The notes: a model not told the origin generated them from the letters alone. Positions 26,025 through 35,211 are shown, counted from the stretch's first letter. The stretch is DNA of 64,000 bases from Pseudomonadota bacterium (GCA_023457895.1 JAEXAY010000010.1:62001-126000); one strand, 5' to 3'. Translations and numbers: made by a program.

Positions 26025-27164
26025 TCAAGCCGCCTTGCCGTGGAGCGTATCCATGCTCACCGCGCGCCCCGCCGCGATTTCGGCCGCCTTTGCTTCGACG
26101 AGGGCGACGATATGCGCGATCATGTCAGCGTCGGCGACATGATGGTCGGTGACGCCCGACAGATAGACCATATGCTTGCCCTGCCCGCCGCCGGTGATGC
26201 CAATGTCGGTTTCGCGTGCTTCTCCGGGTCCGTTGACGACACAGCCCAAGACCGATACCGACATCGGGGTGCGGATGTGCGAGAGCGCTTCCTCAAGGCG
26301 TTCCACCGTGCGGATCACATCGAAGCCCTGCCGCGCGCAGCTAGGGCAGGAGACGACGCGCACGCCGCGGGTCCTGAGGCCTAGCGATTTCAAGATGTCG
26401 AAGCCGACGCGCACTTCCTGCTCGGGCTCCGCCGAGAGCGAGACGCGGATCGTGTCGCCGATGCCGGCCCAGAGGAGATTGCCGATGCCGATTGCCGACT
26501 TGACCGTGCCTGCGATCATGCCCCCCGCCTCGGTGATGCCGAGGTGCAACGGGCAATCGACCGCGTCGGCCAATTGGCTGTAGGCGGCGACCGCGAGGAA
26601 CACATCGCTTGCCTTTACCGCGACCTTATAGTCGTGGAAATCATGGTCCTGGAGCAATTTGATATGGTCGAGCGCGCTTTCGACCAGCGCTTCGGGGCAG
26701 GGCTCGCCATATTTTTCAAGCAGGTCACGTTCGAGGCTGCCCGCATTGACCCCGATGCGGATCGCGCAGCCATTGGCCTTGGCGGCGCGCACCACCTCGG
26801 CGACGCGCTCATCCGAGCCGATATTGCCGGGATTGATCCTGAGGCACGCGGCGCCTGCATCGGCGGCTTCCAATGCGCGCTTATAATGGAAATGGATGTC
26901 GGCAATGAGCGGCACCGTCGCGGCCCGGGCGATCTCGGGGAACGCCGCGGTTGATTCGACGTCCGGGCAGGAAACGCGGATGAGGTCGGCACCGGCTTCC
27001 TCGCAGCGGCGGATCTGGTCGATCGTGGCCCTGGGGTCGGCAGTGGGGGTGTTCGTCATGGTCTGCACCGTGATCGGCGCATCGCCGCCGACGGGCACAT
27101 TGCCGACCATGATCTGGCGGCTCTTGCGGCGCTCGATGTCGCGCCAGGGACGGATGGAAGACAT
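26025..27164 (-). CDS. ispG: 4-hydroxy-3-methylbut-2-en-1-yl diphosphate synthase IspG (GcpE)
   Basis: A 379-residue two-domain enzyme of the MEP isoprenoid pathway that reduces MEcPP to HMBPP. A TIM barrel (~15-265, VGNVPVGGDAPITVQTMTNT at its start) is followed by the 4Fe-4S domain with cysteines in VSCPSCARQGFDV and VLGCVVNGPGEA; the conserved acidic residue of NGPGEA is present. Length and motifs match the short bacterial form lacking the plant/Chlamydia insert. Essential housekeeping gene and a reliable chromosomal anchor. Confidence 0.97.
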   Translation of the reverse strand: MSSIRPWRDIERRKSRQIMVGNVPVGGDAPITVQTMTNTPTADPRATIDQIRRCEEAGADLIRVSCPDVESTAAFPEIARAATVPLIADIHFHYKRALEAADAGAACLRINPGNIGSDERVAEVVRAAKANGCAIRIGVNAGSLERDLLEKYGEPCPEALVESALDHIKLLQDHDFHDYKVAVKASDVFLAVAAYSQLADAVDCPLHLGITEAGGMIAGTVKSAIGIGNLLWAGIGDTIRVSLSAEPEQEVRVGFDILKSLGLRTRGVRVVSCPSCARQGFDVIRTVERLEEALSHIRTPMSVSVLGCVVNGPGEARETDIGITGGGQGKHMVYLSGVTDHHVADADMIAHIVALVEAKAAEIAAGRAVSMDTLHGKAA

Positions 27165-27294
27165 GCGCTGCGCTTTAGCGGGTTAGGGAGGCTAGCGCAA
27201 AAGGAGAAACGGTAGGGCTGCGCAAAGGGGATACGAAGTGCTCCGTCCGTTGCCAGAGAAAGCGGGACATCTGCCCCGTCCCGTTCCTCCTATA

Positions 27295-27324
27295 GAAAAA
27301 GGGCGGCGCCTCGCGGTACCGCCC
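27295..27324 (-). terminator. Rho-independent terminator of the ompA gene
   Basis: On the minus strand GGGCGG pairs with CCGCCC across a 12-nt loop and is followed by TTTTT (plus-strand stem 27301-27306 and 27319-27324, A-run 27296-27300). It begins about 40 bp after the ompA stop. Confidence 0.85.
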
Positions 27325-27366
27325 CAATTCTTTTCGTCCAGGTCCCGAACGGGACCGGCAGAAATC

Positions 27367-28494
27367 TTACATGCCCGAACCCGGACCGTAGGTGATTTCC
27401 ACGCGACGGTTCTGGTCGTTGCGGACACCGTCCGGCGTTTCGACGCGGGGACGGCTTTCACCGAACGCCTGCTTCGAGATCACGCCACCCGGGACGCCGC
27501 GGCCGGTCATGTAACCTTCAACGGCGTCAGCACGACGCTGCGACAGGCCGACGTTGTAGCTTGCGTTACCCGAACGGTCAGCGTGGCCAGCGAGCATCAC
27601 CGAAGTACCGGTGCAGCCTGCATTGTAGGCGCTGATCGCGTTGTCGAGCGTTGCAGCCGCTTCCGACGTGATGTCCGACTTATCCCAGTCGAAGAACACG
27701 ATATACGGTCCAGGCTGGCAGACGACCGGGGTCGGTTCCGGAGCCGGCGGCGGCGGCGGCGGAGCGGGTTCCGGAGCCGGTATCGGAGCCGGGACCGGCG
27801 CAGCCGGGGTGCCGAAGTTATAGATGAGCGAGCCCATCAGCGAGTGCGAGCGCATCTTGGTTTCAACGCCGCGGCCGAACTGGTCAACCAGATCGACGTT
27901 CGGAGCGTTGAAGAAGCGATACTTCAGGCCAACATCCCAGTTGTCGCTGATCGGCGCACGGACCTGAGCCAGCGCCTGCCATGCGAAACCGGTGTCCGAA
28001 TCACGGAGCCACATCGGCGAAGAAACGATGTTGTCAACGCGGACGCGGGCAACACCGGCACCGCCACCGACCGAGCCCTGAAGGCCGTCATCGTCACCAA
28101 AGTCGAGCAAAGCGTTGACCATCATGGACAGCGCATTGACCTTGCCGTTGGCGTCGCCGGTGTATGCGGCGGGCAGGCCCGCGGGACCACGAACGCCGAT
28201 GCCCGGAGCACCAGCGGTGATAGCATCAGCGCCAGCCTGACGGAACGAAGCTTCAGCTTCAAGACGGAACGCACCAAAGTCGTAACCGATCACGCCACCG
28301 AAATCGAAACCCTTGTCGTAATCGACCGTTGCTGCGTTATCGACGGTCGCTGTACCCGACGTAATGTCGAGATCCATGTCTTCAACTAGCATGACACCGC
28401 CGTCAACACCTACATACCATGCATTGTCACGCGCAAGTGCGGGCGACGCGATAGCAGTAGAGGCCAGCGCCATGGCAATGGCTAACTTCCTCAT
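27367..28494 (-). CDS. OmpA-family outer membrane protein
   Basis: A 375-residue protein from ATG 28494 with AAAGGGGAAAA upstream. A signal peptide (ending SPALA near residue 21) is followed by an eight-strand beta-barrel domain (~24-215), a Pro-rich hinge (PAPVPAPIPAPEPAPPPP) and an OmpA C-terminal peptidoglycan-binding domain (~255-370) with GHADRSGNASYNVGLSQRRA containing the Asp and Arg that contact diaminopimelate. A major structural porin-like protein linking the outer membrane to murein. Own terminator at 27295; nearest GTA gene starts 170 bp upstream. Confidence 0.92.
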   Translation of the reverse strand: MRKLAIAMALASTAIASPALARDNAWYVGVDGGVMLVEDMDLDITSGTATVDNAATVDYDKGFDFGGVIGYDFGAFRLEAEASFRQAGADAITAGAPGIGVRGPAGLPAAYTGDANGKVNALSMMVNALLDFGDDDGLQGSVGGGAGVARVRVDNIVSSPMWLRDSDTGFAWQALAQVRAPISDNWDVGLKYRFFNAPNVDLVDQFGRGVETKMRSHSLMGSLIYNFGTPAAPVPAPIPAPEPAPPPPPPAPEPTPVVCQPGPYIVFFDWDKSDITSEAAATLDNAISAYNAGCTGTSVMLAGHADRSGNASYNVGLSQRRADAVEGYMTGRGVPGGVISKQAFGESRPRVETPDGVRNDQNRRVEITYGPGSGM

Positions 28495-28661
28495 TTTATT
28501 TTCCCCTTTCAATAGAGACACGAAACTCTGCACTAACTTCCTAAACCGCAGTAAGTTTCCGTGCAACCCGACTTTTTCTGATCTGTTGCCAAAATGTCGC
28601 ATATTTTTGGGGTGCGTATCGCTTTTGCCGTCCGTTGGATCAGTGCAGTTTTGCTTTATTT

Positions 28662-29105
28662 TCAGGCAGCCAGACCCCATTTTTCCAGCAAAGCCGCGAT
28701 GTTCGCAATTGCAGCACGCGCTTCTGCATCGACGATGGTGCCGCCAGAAGGCAACGGCAAATTATTCGGCTCGAGCCACATATTGTCATGAAAACGGCGC
28801 TGGGTTGCGCTTGCCCGATCCCACAGGACAAGACCTTCGTAGGGGACGACAAACCGCCAGCCGCCGGACGATGCGATCGCGATTCGACCATCCTCCCCCG
28901 ACCAGGCGCCGTTTCCGCCGGTCGCAACCAGCCACATGGCACCGGGCGCCGGGGCAGAAGGCGGCGTTGCTGTCACCGCATCTTCGATGACCGCGCCAAC
29001 CAGCGCGTCAAGGCGTATCAGGGCTTCATTATGGGTAATTTCCTTTTGCGCCTGTCCGGCGGCGAGCAGCGGCAGGACGAGGCGGGGTGAAACCAGTTCG
29101 GTCAT
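28662..29105 (-). CDS. DUF2793 protein at the end of the GTA cluster
   Basis: A 147-residue protein with the DUF2793 signature: LVLPLLAAGQAQKEITHNEAL at the N-terminus (in two parts) and PPSAPAPGAMWLVA, followed by GGWRFVVPYEGLVLWDRAS. DUF2793 proteins are repeatedly found near GTA clusters, and in Rhodobacter a larger member is a GTA head-fibre-type protein. Here it is the last gene of the minus-strand GTA array, 22 bp after gp15, so it probably belongs to the particle or its surface fibre. Confidence 0.85.
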   Translation of the reverse strand: MTELVSPRLVLPLLAAGQAQKEITHNEALIRLDALVGAVIEDAVTATPPSAPAPGAMWLVATGGNGAWSGEDGRIAIASSGGWRFVVPYEGLVLWDRASATQRRFHDNMWLEPNNLPLPSGGTIVDAEARAAIANIAALLEKWGLAA

Positions 29106-29127
29106 GGCGGGTCTCCGTTATCAAGTG

Positions 29128-31329
29128 TCAGAGCGGGATCATCAGCGTGGCGAGTGGCGACAGGGCCTGCTGGCCGACCTGGCAGAGGCTGACGATGAGC
29201 ATCGTCGCGCCTGCCCCGGTCCAGTTGCTCAACTGTGCGGCGCTCAGTGTCAGGGTAGGCGCCACAAGGTCGCGCGTCAGTGGCGCGCCCGTATCGGGCA
29301 TCAGGCTGATGCGCCATGCCTCGACCGGCTCGTCGAGCGGGGCGTCGAGCCCGTCCTTCCAGTCCCAGCCATCGCGGCTGCGGCGTATCCAGTGGAGCCC
29401 GATACCGCCATCCGCCTGCCGCTCCGCGCGCAGATGGACGGGCGCCAGCGGACAAAGGGCACGCCCGGCGCTGACAACTTCGGCCAGCACCGGGGTTTCC
29501 GTCCCCGGCCGCCGCGCGGTGATGATCGTGCCCGGCCCGAGCGGCTGCAACCCGATCCGGCCGGGCAGCAGGGTGAGGGCCGGGTCCTCCGCGCTTCCGA
29601 GCGGCGCAAAGGCTTCGCCCGTCTGATGGCCCGCAACGAGGTCCTCCGTCCCTGCCCGGCCGCGCAACAGGCGCGACAGGCGGTAGCGCGGACGGCCATC
29701 GGCGGCGGGCGGCAGCGGATCGGCGCGGCCATACTGGATCAGCTCGCGCCCCAGCATCGCGAGGTTGGCCCCCGCGAGCAATGCCGCATCGCTGGCATGG
29801 GCAAGCGCCATATCCTTGTGGACGAGCGTCACCTCGACCGCGTTCCGGCGATCGAACAGCGCGCAGCTTCCCGGTGCCAAGACCGTATCGGCAAAACCGA
29901 GCAGCGGCGTTTCGGGCACGCGGGCGAGCGGGTGGATTTCGCTGCTCCCCGCGAGCAGTACGCCCGCCTCGACTGCGCCGCCGCGCCCCGTGCTCGACTG
30001 TGCAAGCGCCAGCCCGGCGCCGTTGCTCCCCGGCCAGGCGGGAAGATCGAACAGCGCAAGATAAAGCGTTCCGCCATCGCCATCATCGGGAGGCGGCAGC
30101 ACCGCCGCCCCGGGCCAGGGCTCCTCCTGCGCGATACGGTGCAGTTCGGCCTCGCCGCCGCCATCGCCCCAGCGCCATCCCGTAACGCGCCAGCGCCCGC
30201 CCTCGCCGGGCAAGGCGAGCACGGTCCCGGCGCGAAGCGCAAAGGCCAGCGGCCCGAGCGGCAGGGTGATGCGTTCCTGCCCGGCGATCGAGCGATGGGC
30301 GAACCGCCGTGCCAGTGCGGCGGCGAGGCCGGTGTCGAGCGCCATCGGGCAATCGATCAGCTGCTCGCGCCCACGACTGTCATTTGCGGCCACCGCCGCG
30401 CGTTCCAGTCCGATGAGCCAGTCGCGCGCCGGATCATAATGACGCACCGCGACGCTGGCCGGGACCGCGCCCGGCGGACGGCGCTGATATTCAGGGAACG
30501 CCTTGCCGTCGGCTGAAGCGATCGCGGATGCTGGCAGCGCGATTGCCGCCCCGCCCGATCCGAGGCGCAGGCCGCCGCCGTCATCATGCAAGGACAGGCC
30601 GCCCGCGTCGATCACCGGCTGCGCAGCGCCCAGCCGGTCGCTGCCGCTCGCGGCATAGCCGGTGAGCGCGAAATCATGTGCCGCGCCGTCCGCCACCAGT
30701 CCGGGGAGCAGGTCGGCCAGCACATCCCCGCCGGAAAGGCCCGCCTCATCGGCAATCAGTTCAAAGCTCAGCGAAGGGATGCGGTTGCCGAAATCGGCGA
30801 GCGGGAAATCTTCGAACACCGCATAGGCAAGGCCGCGATGCGCGGGCGTGGCCGCCATTCCTTGCGCCGAAGCAATCAGCGGGTCGGCAGGCTGGTCGGG
30901 TTCGCCGGTGTGCACCCGAAAAACGGTGTCGAGCGTAAATCGCCCGCCCGCCTGACGGATCAGCGTTCCGTCCGCCCAGATGCGCCCGACGCCCGCAATC
31001 CGCCGCGACGAAAGCGCGACCGCGAAGGAGGCGCTGTAGCTATAGCTATATTGGTCGGGCTGTCCCTTGGCGCGGTGGCGCTGGCGCCGTTCGCGCAACG
31101 GAAGCGCCCAGATGACGCTCCCCGCCACCCGCATCCGGCCATAGATGCGCGGGATCTGCGTGCCATAGGTCGAGGTCTGCACCGCGAGGTCGGTGAGGCG
31201 CGGGCCATGCACCGCCTTTGGTTTGAACAGGATATTGCGGTCGACATATTGCCCGGCCATCGCGCCGATCATGCCGCCGACCGGACCGCCGAGCATCGTG
31301 CCGACGGTGGTAAGAACAAGGGTTGCCAT
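29128..31329 (-). CDS. GTA host-specificity / tail tip protein (gp15-like)
   Basis: A 733-residue megatron-like tail fibre protein from ATG 31329 (MATLVLTTVGTMLGGPVGGM); the open frame further upstream runs through a palindromic repeat. The opening hydrophobic Gly-rich segment and the phrases TSTYGTQIPRIYGRMRVAGSVIWA and SASFAVAL match RcGTA gp15/phage-tail_3 proteins that form the distal tail tip contacting the recipient. RcGTA gp15 is about 1,300 residues with a TIM-barrel domain; that domain is absent here. Followed by DUF2793, preceded by repeat copy E1. Confidence 0.87.
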   Translation of the reverse strand: MATLVLTTVGTMLGGPVGGMIGAMAGQYVDRNILFKPKAVHGPRLTDLAVQTSTYGTQIPRIYGRMRVAGSVIWALPLRERRQRHRAKGQPDQYSYSYSASFAVALSSRRIAGVGRIWADGTLIRQAGGRFTLDTVFRVHTGEPDQPADPLIASAQGMAATPAHRGLAYAVFEDFPLADFGNRIPSLSFELIADEAGLSGGDVLADLLPGLVADGAAHDFALTGYAASGSDRLGAAQPVIDAGGLSLHDDGGGLRLGSGGAAIALPASAIASADGKAFPEYQRRPPGAVPASVAVRHYDPARDWLIGLERAAVAANDSRGREQLIDCPMALDTGLAAALARRFAHRSIAGQERITLPLGPLAFALRAGTVLALPGEGGRWRVTGWRWGDGGGEAELHRIAQEEPWPGAAVLPPPDDGDGGTLYLALFDLPAWPGSNGAGLALAQSSTGRGGAVEAGVLLAGSSEIHPLARVPETPLLGFADTVLAPGSCALFDRRNAVEVTLVHKDMALAHASDAALLAGANLAMLGRELIQYGRADPLPPAADGRPRYRLSRLLRGRAGTEDLVAGHQTGEAFAPLGSAEDPALTLLPGRIGLQPLGPGTIITARRPGTETPVLAEVVSAGRALCPLAPVHLRAERQADGGIGLHWIRRSRDGWDWKDGLDAPLDEPVEAWRISLMPDTGAPLTRDLVAPTLTLSAAQLSNWTGAGATMLIVSLCQVGQQALSPLATLMIPL

Positions 31330-31399
31330 GAGGAAGAGCCTTCGGGAAAAACGGGCTGGGCGCATGGAGCACGGAACACGGAAAGGAGCACCAGCGGCT

Positions 31400-31527
31400 C
31401 CACCCTCCCTTTTAGGGAGGGTCAAAAGACGGCACGTCTTTTGGGGTGGGTATGGATTTTATAAAGACGCTTTACCCACCCCGAAAATCGCTACGCAATT
31501 TTCGACCCTCCCTGGAAGGGAGGGTGG
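31400..31527. repeat. Paired hairpin repeat, copy E1
   Basis: First of ten copies. Two inverted halves face each other across a short spacer; each half has a constant hairpin ACCCTCCC/GGGAGGGT, a variable hairpin and the end GGGGTGGGTA. The left variable stem is AAAAGACG-GCA-CGTCTTTT. The element abuts the gp14 stop codon exactly (31528). Confidence 0.95.
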
Positions 31528-32028
31528 TTATACCCTGTGCCATATGCTCCGCAGCCCTTCGGGCAGTCCTGGCGTTTCGACGACGCGGCGCAGGCCCGCA
31601 TGGGCGTGGACATGGCTTGCCGGGCCAAGCAGCGCGAGATGGTGCTGGCCATGCCCACAGCCGATCAGCGCGACATCGCCGCAGCGGTGCGACCCAATAC
31701 GCCGGGAGAACCCCGCCATGCGCAAGCCCGCTTCGACTTCGGCGGGCGCGCTGCCGCGCAAGGCGTAATCGTCGCGCAGTCCCGCAGTGTCGATCGTCAC
31801 CCCCGCGCCTGCATGGGCCACGAGTATCAGCCCGATGCAATCGAGCCCGCTTTCAGGCGCGCCCCCATGCAGGCGGAAGCGGGTGCCGAGCAGCGAGTGC
31901 GCGGCGGTGAATATCGCGTGCCCCTGCGCAGGCAGGGGCCCAGTGCCGTCTGACGCCGCGCCGTTTTGCCCCGGGTCGCTGCCTGCGCAGGGACAGATTG
32001 AACTACGCCCCCGGATAGCGGGTGACAT
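31528..32028 (-). CDS. GTA cell-wall peptidase, NlpC/P60 type (gp14-like)
   Basis: A 166-residue protein in the gp14 position between gp13 and gp15. The NlpC/P60 core is visible: catalytic Cys in GLDCIGLILVAH and His in GQHHLALL. RcGTA gp14 is the tail peptidase that opens the recipient peptidoglycan. The usual start region (before AIFTAAHSLLGTRF) has no start codon; the only in-frame one is ATG 32028 inside gp13, so ~36 N-terminal residues, largely encoded by a palindromic repeat (31921-31996), precede the domain. Either this leader is translated or the start is non-canonical. Confidence 0.75.
   Translation of the reverse strand: MSPAIRGRSSICPCAGSDPGQNGAASDGTGPLPAQGHAIFTAAHSLLGTRFRLHGGAPESGLDCIGLILVAHAGAGVTIDTAGLRDDYALRGSAPAEVEAGLRMAGFSRRIGSHRCGDVALIGCGHGQHHLALLGPASHVHAHAGLRRVVETPGLPEGLRSIWHRV
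31921..31996. repeat. Inverted pair of tgcgcaggcagggg repeats within gp14
   Basis: cccctgcgcaggcagggg (itself palindromic) at 31921 faces an inverted degenerate copy ending at 31996. On the coding strand the pair reads in frame through gp14 as ...CPCAG...GPLPAQG.... The same family occurs in gp10 (40616-40748) and gp4 (46185-46207). Confidence 0.85.
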
Positions 32029-32845
32029 AATCCATTCCCGGCAGATAGGGTTCGCCGCGAAAATTGACCGCGTTGGCAAAGCGCGCCGAGCAGGTCGCAA
32101 TATTGCGGTCGCAGCCCTCGATGAGCTCGACGCGCACACCGGCTTCCACCGCGAAGGCAGGCGCCTCGCCCAGCACGAGGTCCGGCCCGGCACCCGAAAC
32201 GATCATGCGGCTGAGCCCGCAATTGGCCCCGTCGAGGAAACGCAGCCGCCCGAAGCCGTAATCGGCGCCATTGAGCAGCCCGGCGATACCGACATGGCTG
32301 CCATCGGCTGCAGCAATCTCCGCGAGCCGCGTCAGCGGCGCCAGATCGACCCGGCAATCGCCATCGCCCAGCCGTGCCCGGCAGCTTGGCGAGGTTTCGG
32401 GCGCGACCGGCCTTGCCAGCAGCGCCGCCGCGTCCGCTCCGCCCACGCTCCGAAGTTCGGCGGTGAACCCGCCATGCCGCTGTTCGACCGCGCCTAGCGT
32501 TCCTTCGGCCACGGTGATCGTGGGCACGCCTGCATCCTCCCAGTTCGCCACCATCAGCCGCACCGCCGCGCCGTCCCATCGTCCGGCTTTCAGATCCTCC
32601 GCGGTGATCGCGTCCGAAGTCAGCGCCCCGCCAAGATCCATCGTGTCGGCTTCAAGCGAGTCCGAAAGCGCCAGCGCCGAAGGCTGGATACCGGGCGCCG
32701 CTGCATAAAGGAGGCCATCGCGCACCAGGTCGCGGTCATGGCTGGTGAACCCCAGCACCAGCCCGTCGCCGCGCGCGATCCGCCACAGCCAGGCGAGTGG
32801 CACGATGTCGGCCTGCAGCCATTCGGGCAAGACGGCGACACTCAT
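32003..32845 (-). CDS. GTA baseplate hub protein (gp13-like, TIGR02218 / DUF2163)
   Basis: A 280-residue protein of the TIGR02218 family. The N-terminal DUF2163 part (LAWLWRIARGDGLVLGFTSHDRD) is followed by a C-terminal region with several conserved cysteines (SPSCRARLGDGDC, GANCGLS, EGCDRNIATC) and PGMDYV near the end. In the RcGTA structure the equivalent hub protein binds an iron-sulfur cluster through conserved cysteines, which this spacing would allow. Its start overlaps the gp12 stop by four bases (ATGA), indicating coupled translation. Confidence 0.9.
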   Translation of the reverse strand: MSVAVLPEWLQADIVPLAWLWRIARGDGLVLGFTSHDRDLVRDGLLYAAAPGIQPSALALSDSLEADTMDLGGALTSDAITAEDLKAGRWDGAAVRLMVANWEDAGVPTITVAEGTLGAVEQRHGGFTAELRSVGGADAAALLARPVAPETSPSCRARLGDGDCRVDLAPLTRLAEIAAADGSHVGIAGLLNGADYGFGRLRFLDGANCGLSRMIVSGAGPDLVLGEAPAFAVEAGVRVELIEGCDRNIATCSARFANAVNFRGEPYLPGMDYVTRYPGA

Positions 32846-33483
32846 ATGTCGCGCACCTCGATCAGCGGCACCGAGGGGATTTCTCCGGCGAGGAAGGTGG
32901 CGCGGCTGACCTCCAGCCGGTCGGCGGCAAAGCGCACCGCAACGTCGAACTCGAAGCCGCAGCTGATCGCTGCGCCCTTGGCCGGAGCGGTATCGAACTC
33001 GATCACCCCCATGCCGAGATGCGTCCAGCCGGAAAGCTGCTCGACCCCGTCGATCGCGACGCGGATCGTGCCCGGCACCGGCCGGGTGATCGGGCGGCGC
33101 TGGCGCCCGGCGAGCGGCGCATCGGCCTCGCCATAATATTTGGCAAGGCCAAAGCGCACGGTGATCGCGTCGCCGGTGCCGAGCGGCTGGTCGAACGGCG
33201 TGACCGTGCCATTATCCGCCGCCGAGCTGCCGTCGAACGGATCGCGGAAGCGGAACGGGCGGCCCATGCCGTGACGCGCGCGAAAAAAGGCAAGCAGCGT
33301 CGCCACATCCGCCTCGGAGCGCAGCCCCGGTCCCGCATCATAGCTCATCCGCGCATTGGCCCAGTCGATCATGCGCTGTTCATGGCCCGAGGCGGTCTCG
33401 ACCACGCCGGTCGAAAACACCGTCATCACCGTTGCCTCGCGGCCGATGGAAATGGGGAAGGGAATATCGTCGAAACGCTTCAT
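32842..33483 (-). CDS. Nested gp12 unit with its own ribosome binding site
   Basis: Within the fused gene, ATG 33483 (MKRFDDIPFPIS) is preceded by GAGGAG at 33495-33490, a perfect Shine-Dalgarno with six-base spacing. Initiation here gives a 213-residue protein matching the normal size of gp12. Either two products are made (long and short) or the site is a relic of formerly separate genes now joined by loss of a stop. Overlap with the long ORF is complete and in frame. Confidence 0.5.
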   Translation of the reverse strand: MKRFDDIPFPISIGREATVMTVFSTGVVETASGHEQRMIDWANARMSYDAGPGLRSEADVATLLAFFRARHGMGRPFRFRDPFDGSSAADNGTVTPFDQPLGTGDAITVRFGLAKYYGEADAPLAGRQRRPITRPVPGTIRVAIDGVEQLSGWTHLGMGVIEFDTAPAKGAAISCGFEFDVAVRFAADRLEVSRATFLAGEIPSVPLIEVRDI

Positions 33484-35211
33484 GTCAGTCTCCTCGAAAA
33501 GCGGCGGATAAAGGGTGAAGCCGTCGCGGCAGATTTGCGGCAGCGCCCAGATGAAGGTGGCGGCCACACCCCGCGCGCGGGCACGGCGGGCGGCGTCCGC
33601 AATCGGCGGCCATTGCTGCGCGGCGTCCGCAGGTCTCAGCACGAAGCCGGCGAGATAATGCTGCGCCGCCGCCGGATAGCCGAGCCGCGTTTCCATGAGC
33701 GCGATTGCCTGCTCCGACCGGCGCGCATCGCCCGCCGCCGCCCAGTCATAATCCTCGAGCTGGAGAATATCGAACGCGGGCGCAGCCCAGCCCGCAGGCA
33801 CGTTGGCGCGGCGCGCCTCGGGCATCGCGGCATCGAGCACCGTCGGCAGGTAAACGAGGATATGCGTGACGCATCCGGCCACGCCCGCCTCGTCCTTTGC
33901 CGCAGACGCCAGCGCCGCGGTCGAGGCCGCGAGCAACGCGCCGCACTGGTCGAGCATCGCGGTCTGCGCCGGTGCCAGCGGTGCCTTGAGGCTTGAAAGC
34001 GGCACCGAGGCGCTGCCCAGCGCCGCCGTGGTCGCGGTATCATAAAGACAGGGGCGGCCATCGTCCCGCACCCACCACCAGGGTTCGCCGGCCTGGAATT
34101 GCGGCGCCAGCCCGGCCTGTTTGGCAATGGCGATAAAGGCGCGCGCGACCGCCTGAAGATAGGCCATCGCGCCGCCATGCGCCGGGCTCAGCAGCGCCGA
34201 GGGCGGATCCCAGCCGGTGAGCGCGGGACTCCCGTCGGCGGCGCGCTGCATCCAGTCGCCCCAGCAATGCGCGGCGAACAGCTCATAGCTCAGCGACCAG
34301 ATGATGCCGAACCCGAGCGCGTGCGCCGCAGCCGCAAAGGCGCTGTGCCAGCGTGCACAAGGACCATTGAGCACACCGCCTGCAAGGCTCGCATAATGGC
34401 CCCCGCTATTGGGTTCGAGCCGGAAATAATGGCTCATCCCGACATAATGATTGAGGTTGCCGCGATAGCCGAGCGCGTGCGCATTCCCGACCACGCGCTG
34501 CGGCACGAGATGATAGCAATCATCATAGCCGGTTGCGACCTCCACCCCATGTTCGGGCACCAAGGCGTCCCCGATGGCAAGCACCGATCCCGCGCCGTCG
34601 CAGCGCATCTCCGAAAGTTCCGCCCAGCCTTCGTGCGGCGCGGCGAGCAGCCCTTGCGTCCCGTCATAATCGGGCGGCACCAGCGAAATGAACATCCGGT
34701 CGATATCGCCCGCCCATACCGGATCGGCCTCGCCGGGCCACAAAAAACCGCCCGAAAGGGCGGCGAAATCGAGGGTGATATAGGCATCCTCCGGCGTCCC
34801 GCCGGGCGCGGCATAATTCCATAGCCGCACATACCAGGCGCGAGGGGCACCCGCTGCATCGCGGCCCTCGATCGTCAGCGTCGGCCCGTGGCGCGCATCG
34901 AGCGGCTTGAGGCCATGCGAGCGCCAGCGGAACGACAGGGTGCAGGCGGAAAAATCGCGGCGCGTTTCATAGGCGGTGAGCGGATGGTCCCAGCGGTCGT
35001 CCGCCTCCCAGATCAGCCCGGCCAGTTCCTCGCGATGATAAAAGACACAATCGGCGCGCAGCGTCCCGGCGGCAGGCGCGGTCAGCGCCGCCATCGCGGG
35101 GCGCGGAAAATCGACCGTCCAGTAGCGCGGATCGAACCGCTTCAGACAGCCGCGCGCCACCGGCGCCGCAGGCGCGCCATCGCGCCCCCGCTGATGGAGG
35201 ATATGGGTCAT
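32842..35211 (-). CDS. GTA distal tail protein gp12 (DUF2460) fused to a large N-terminal module
   Basis: A 789-residue ORF from ATG 35211. The last ~213 residues are a complete DUF2460/TIGR02217 domain (FDDIPFPISIGREATVM..., ASGHEQRMIDWANARMSYD, RHGMGRPFRFRDPFDG), which is the whole of gp12 in Rhodobacter. The first ~575 residues are an unrelated module: a beta-rich start (RYWTVDFPRPAMAAL) and a long alpha/beta part (YRGNLNHYVGMSHYF, WSLSYELFAAHCWGDW, FDILQLEDYDW) resembling TIM-barrel-like non-contractile tail sheath proteins of some siphophages. A strong internal ribosome site precedes the gp12 part. Confidence 0.82.
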   Translation of the reverse strand: MTHILHQRGRDGAPAAPVARGCLKRFDPRYWTVDFPRPAMAALTAPAAGTLRADCVFYHREELAGLIWEADDRWDHPLTAYETRRDFSACTLSFRWRSHGLKPLDARHGPTLTIEGRDAAGAPRAWYVRLWNYAAPGGTPEDAYITLDFAALSGGFLWPGEADPVWAGDIDRMFISLVPPDYDGTQGLLAAPHEGWAELSEMRCDGAGSVLAIGDALVPEHGVEVATGYDDCYHLVPQRVVGNAHALGYRGNLNHYVGMSHYFRLEPNSGGHYASLAGGVLNGPCARWHSAFAAAAHALGFGIIWSLSYELFAAHCWGDWMQRAADGSPALTGWDPPSALLSPAHGGAMAYLQAVARAFIAIAKQAGLAPQFQAGEPWWWVRDDGRPCLYDTATTAALGSASVPLSSLKAPLAPAQTAMLDQCGALLAASTAALASAAKDEAGVAGCVTHILVYLPTVLDAAMPEARRANVPAGWAAPAFDILQLEDYDWAAAGDARRSEQAIALMETRLGYPAAAQHYLAGFVLRPADAAQQWPPIADAARRARARGVAATFIWALPQICRDGFTLYPPLFEETDMKRFDDIPFPISIGREATVMTVFSTGVVETASGHEQRMIDWANARMSYDAGPGLRSEADVATLLAFFRARHGMGRPFRFRDPFDGSSAADNGTVTPFDQPLGTGDAITVRFGLAKYYGEADAPLAGRQRRPITRPVPGTIRVAIDGVEQLSGWTHLGMGVIEFDTAPAKGAAISCGFEFDVAVRFAADRLEVSRATFLAGEIPSVPLIEVRDI

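Noticed and set aside
31330..31425. Upstream extensions of gp15, gp8 and gp9 beginning within repeats (MTLPKREGG-type starts)
   Set aside because: The same peptide appears at several unrelated genes because it is encoded by the repeat; good starts lie downstream.
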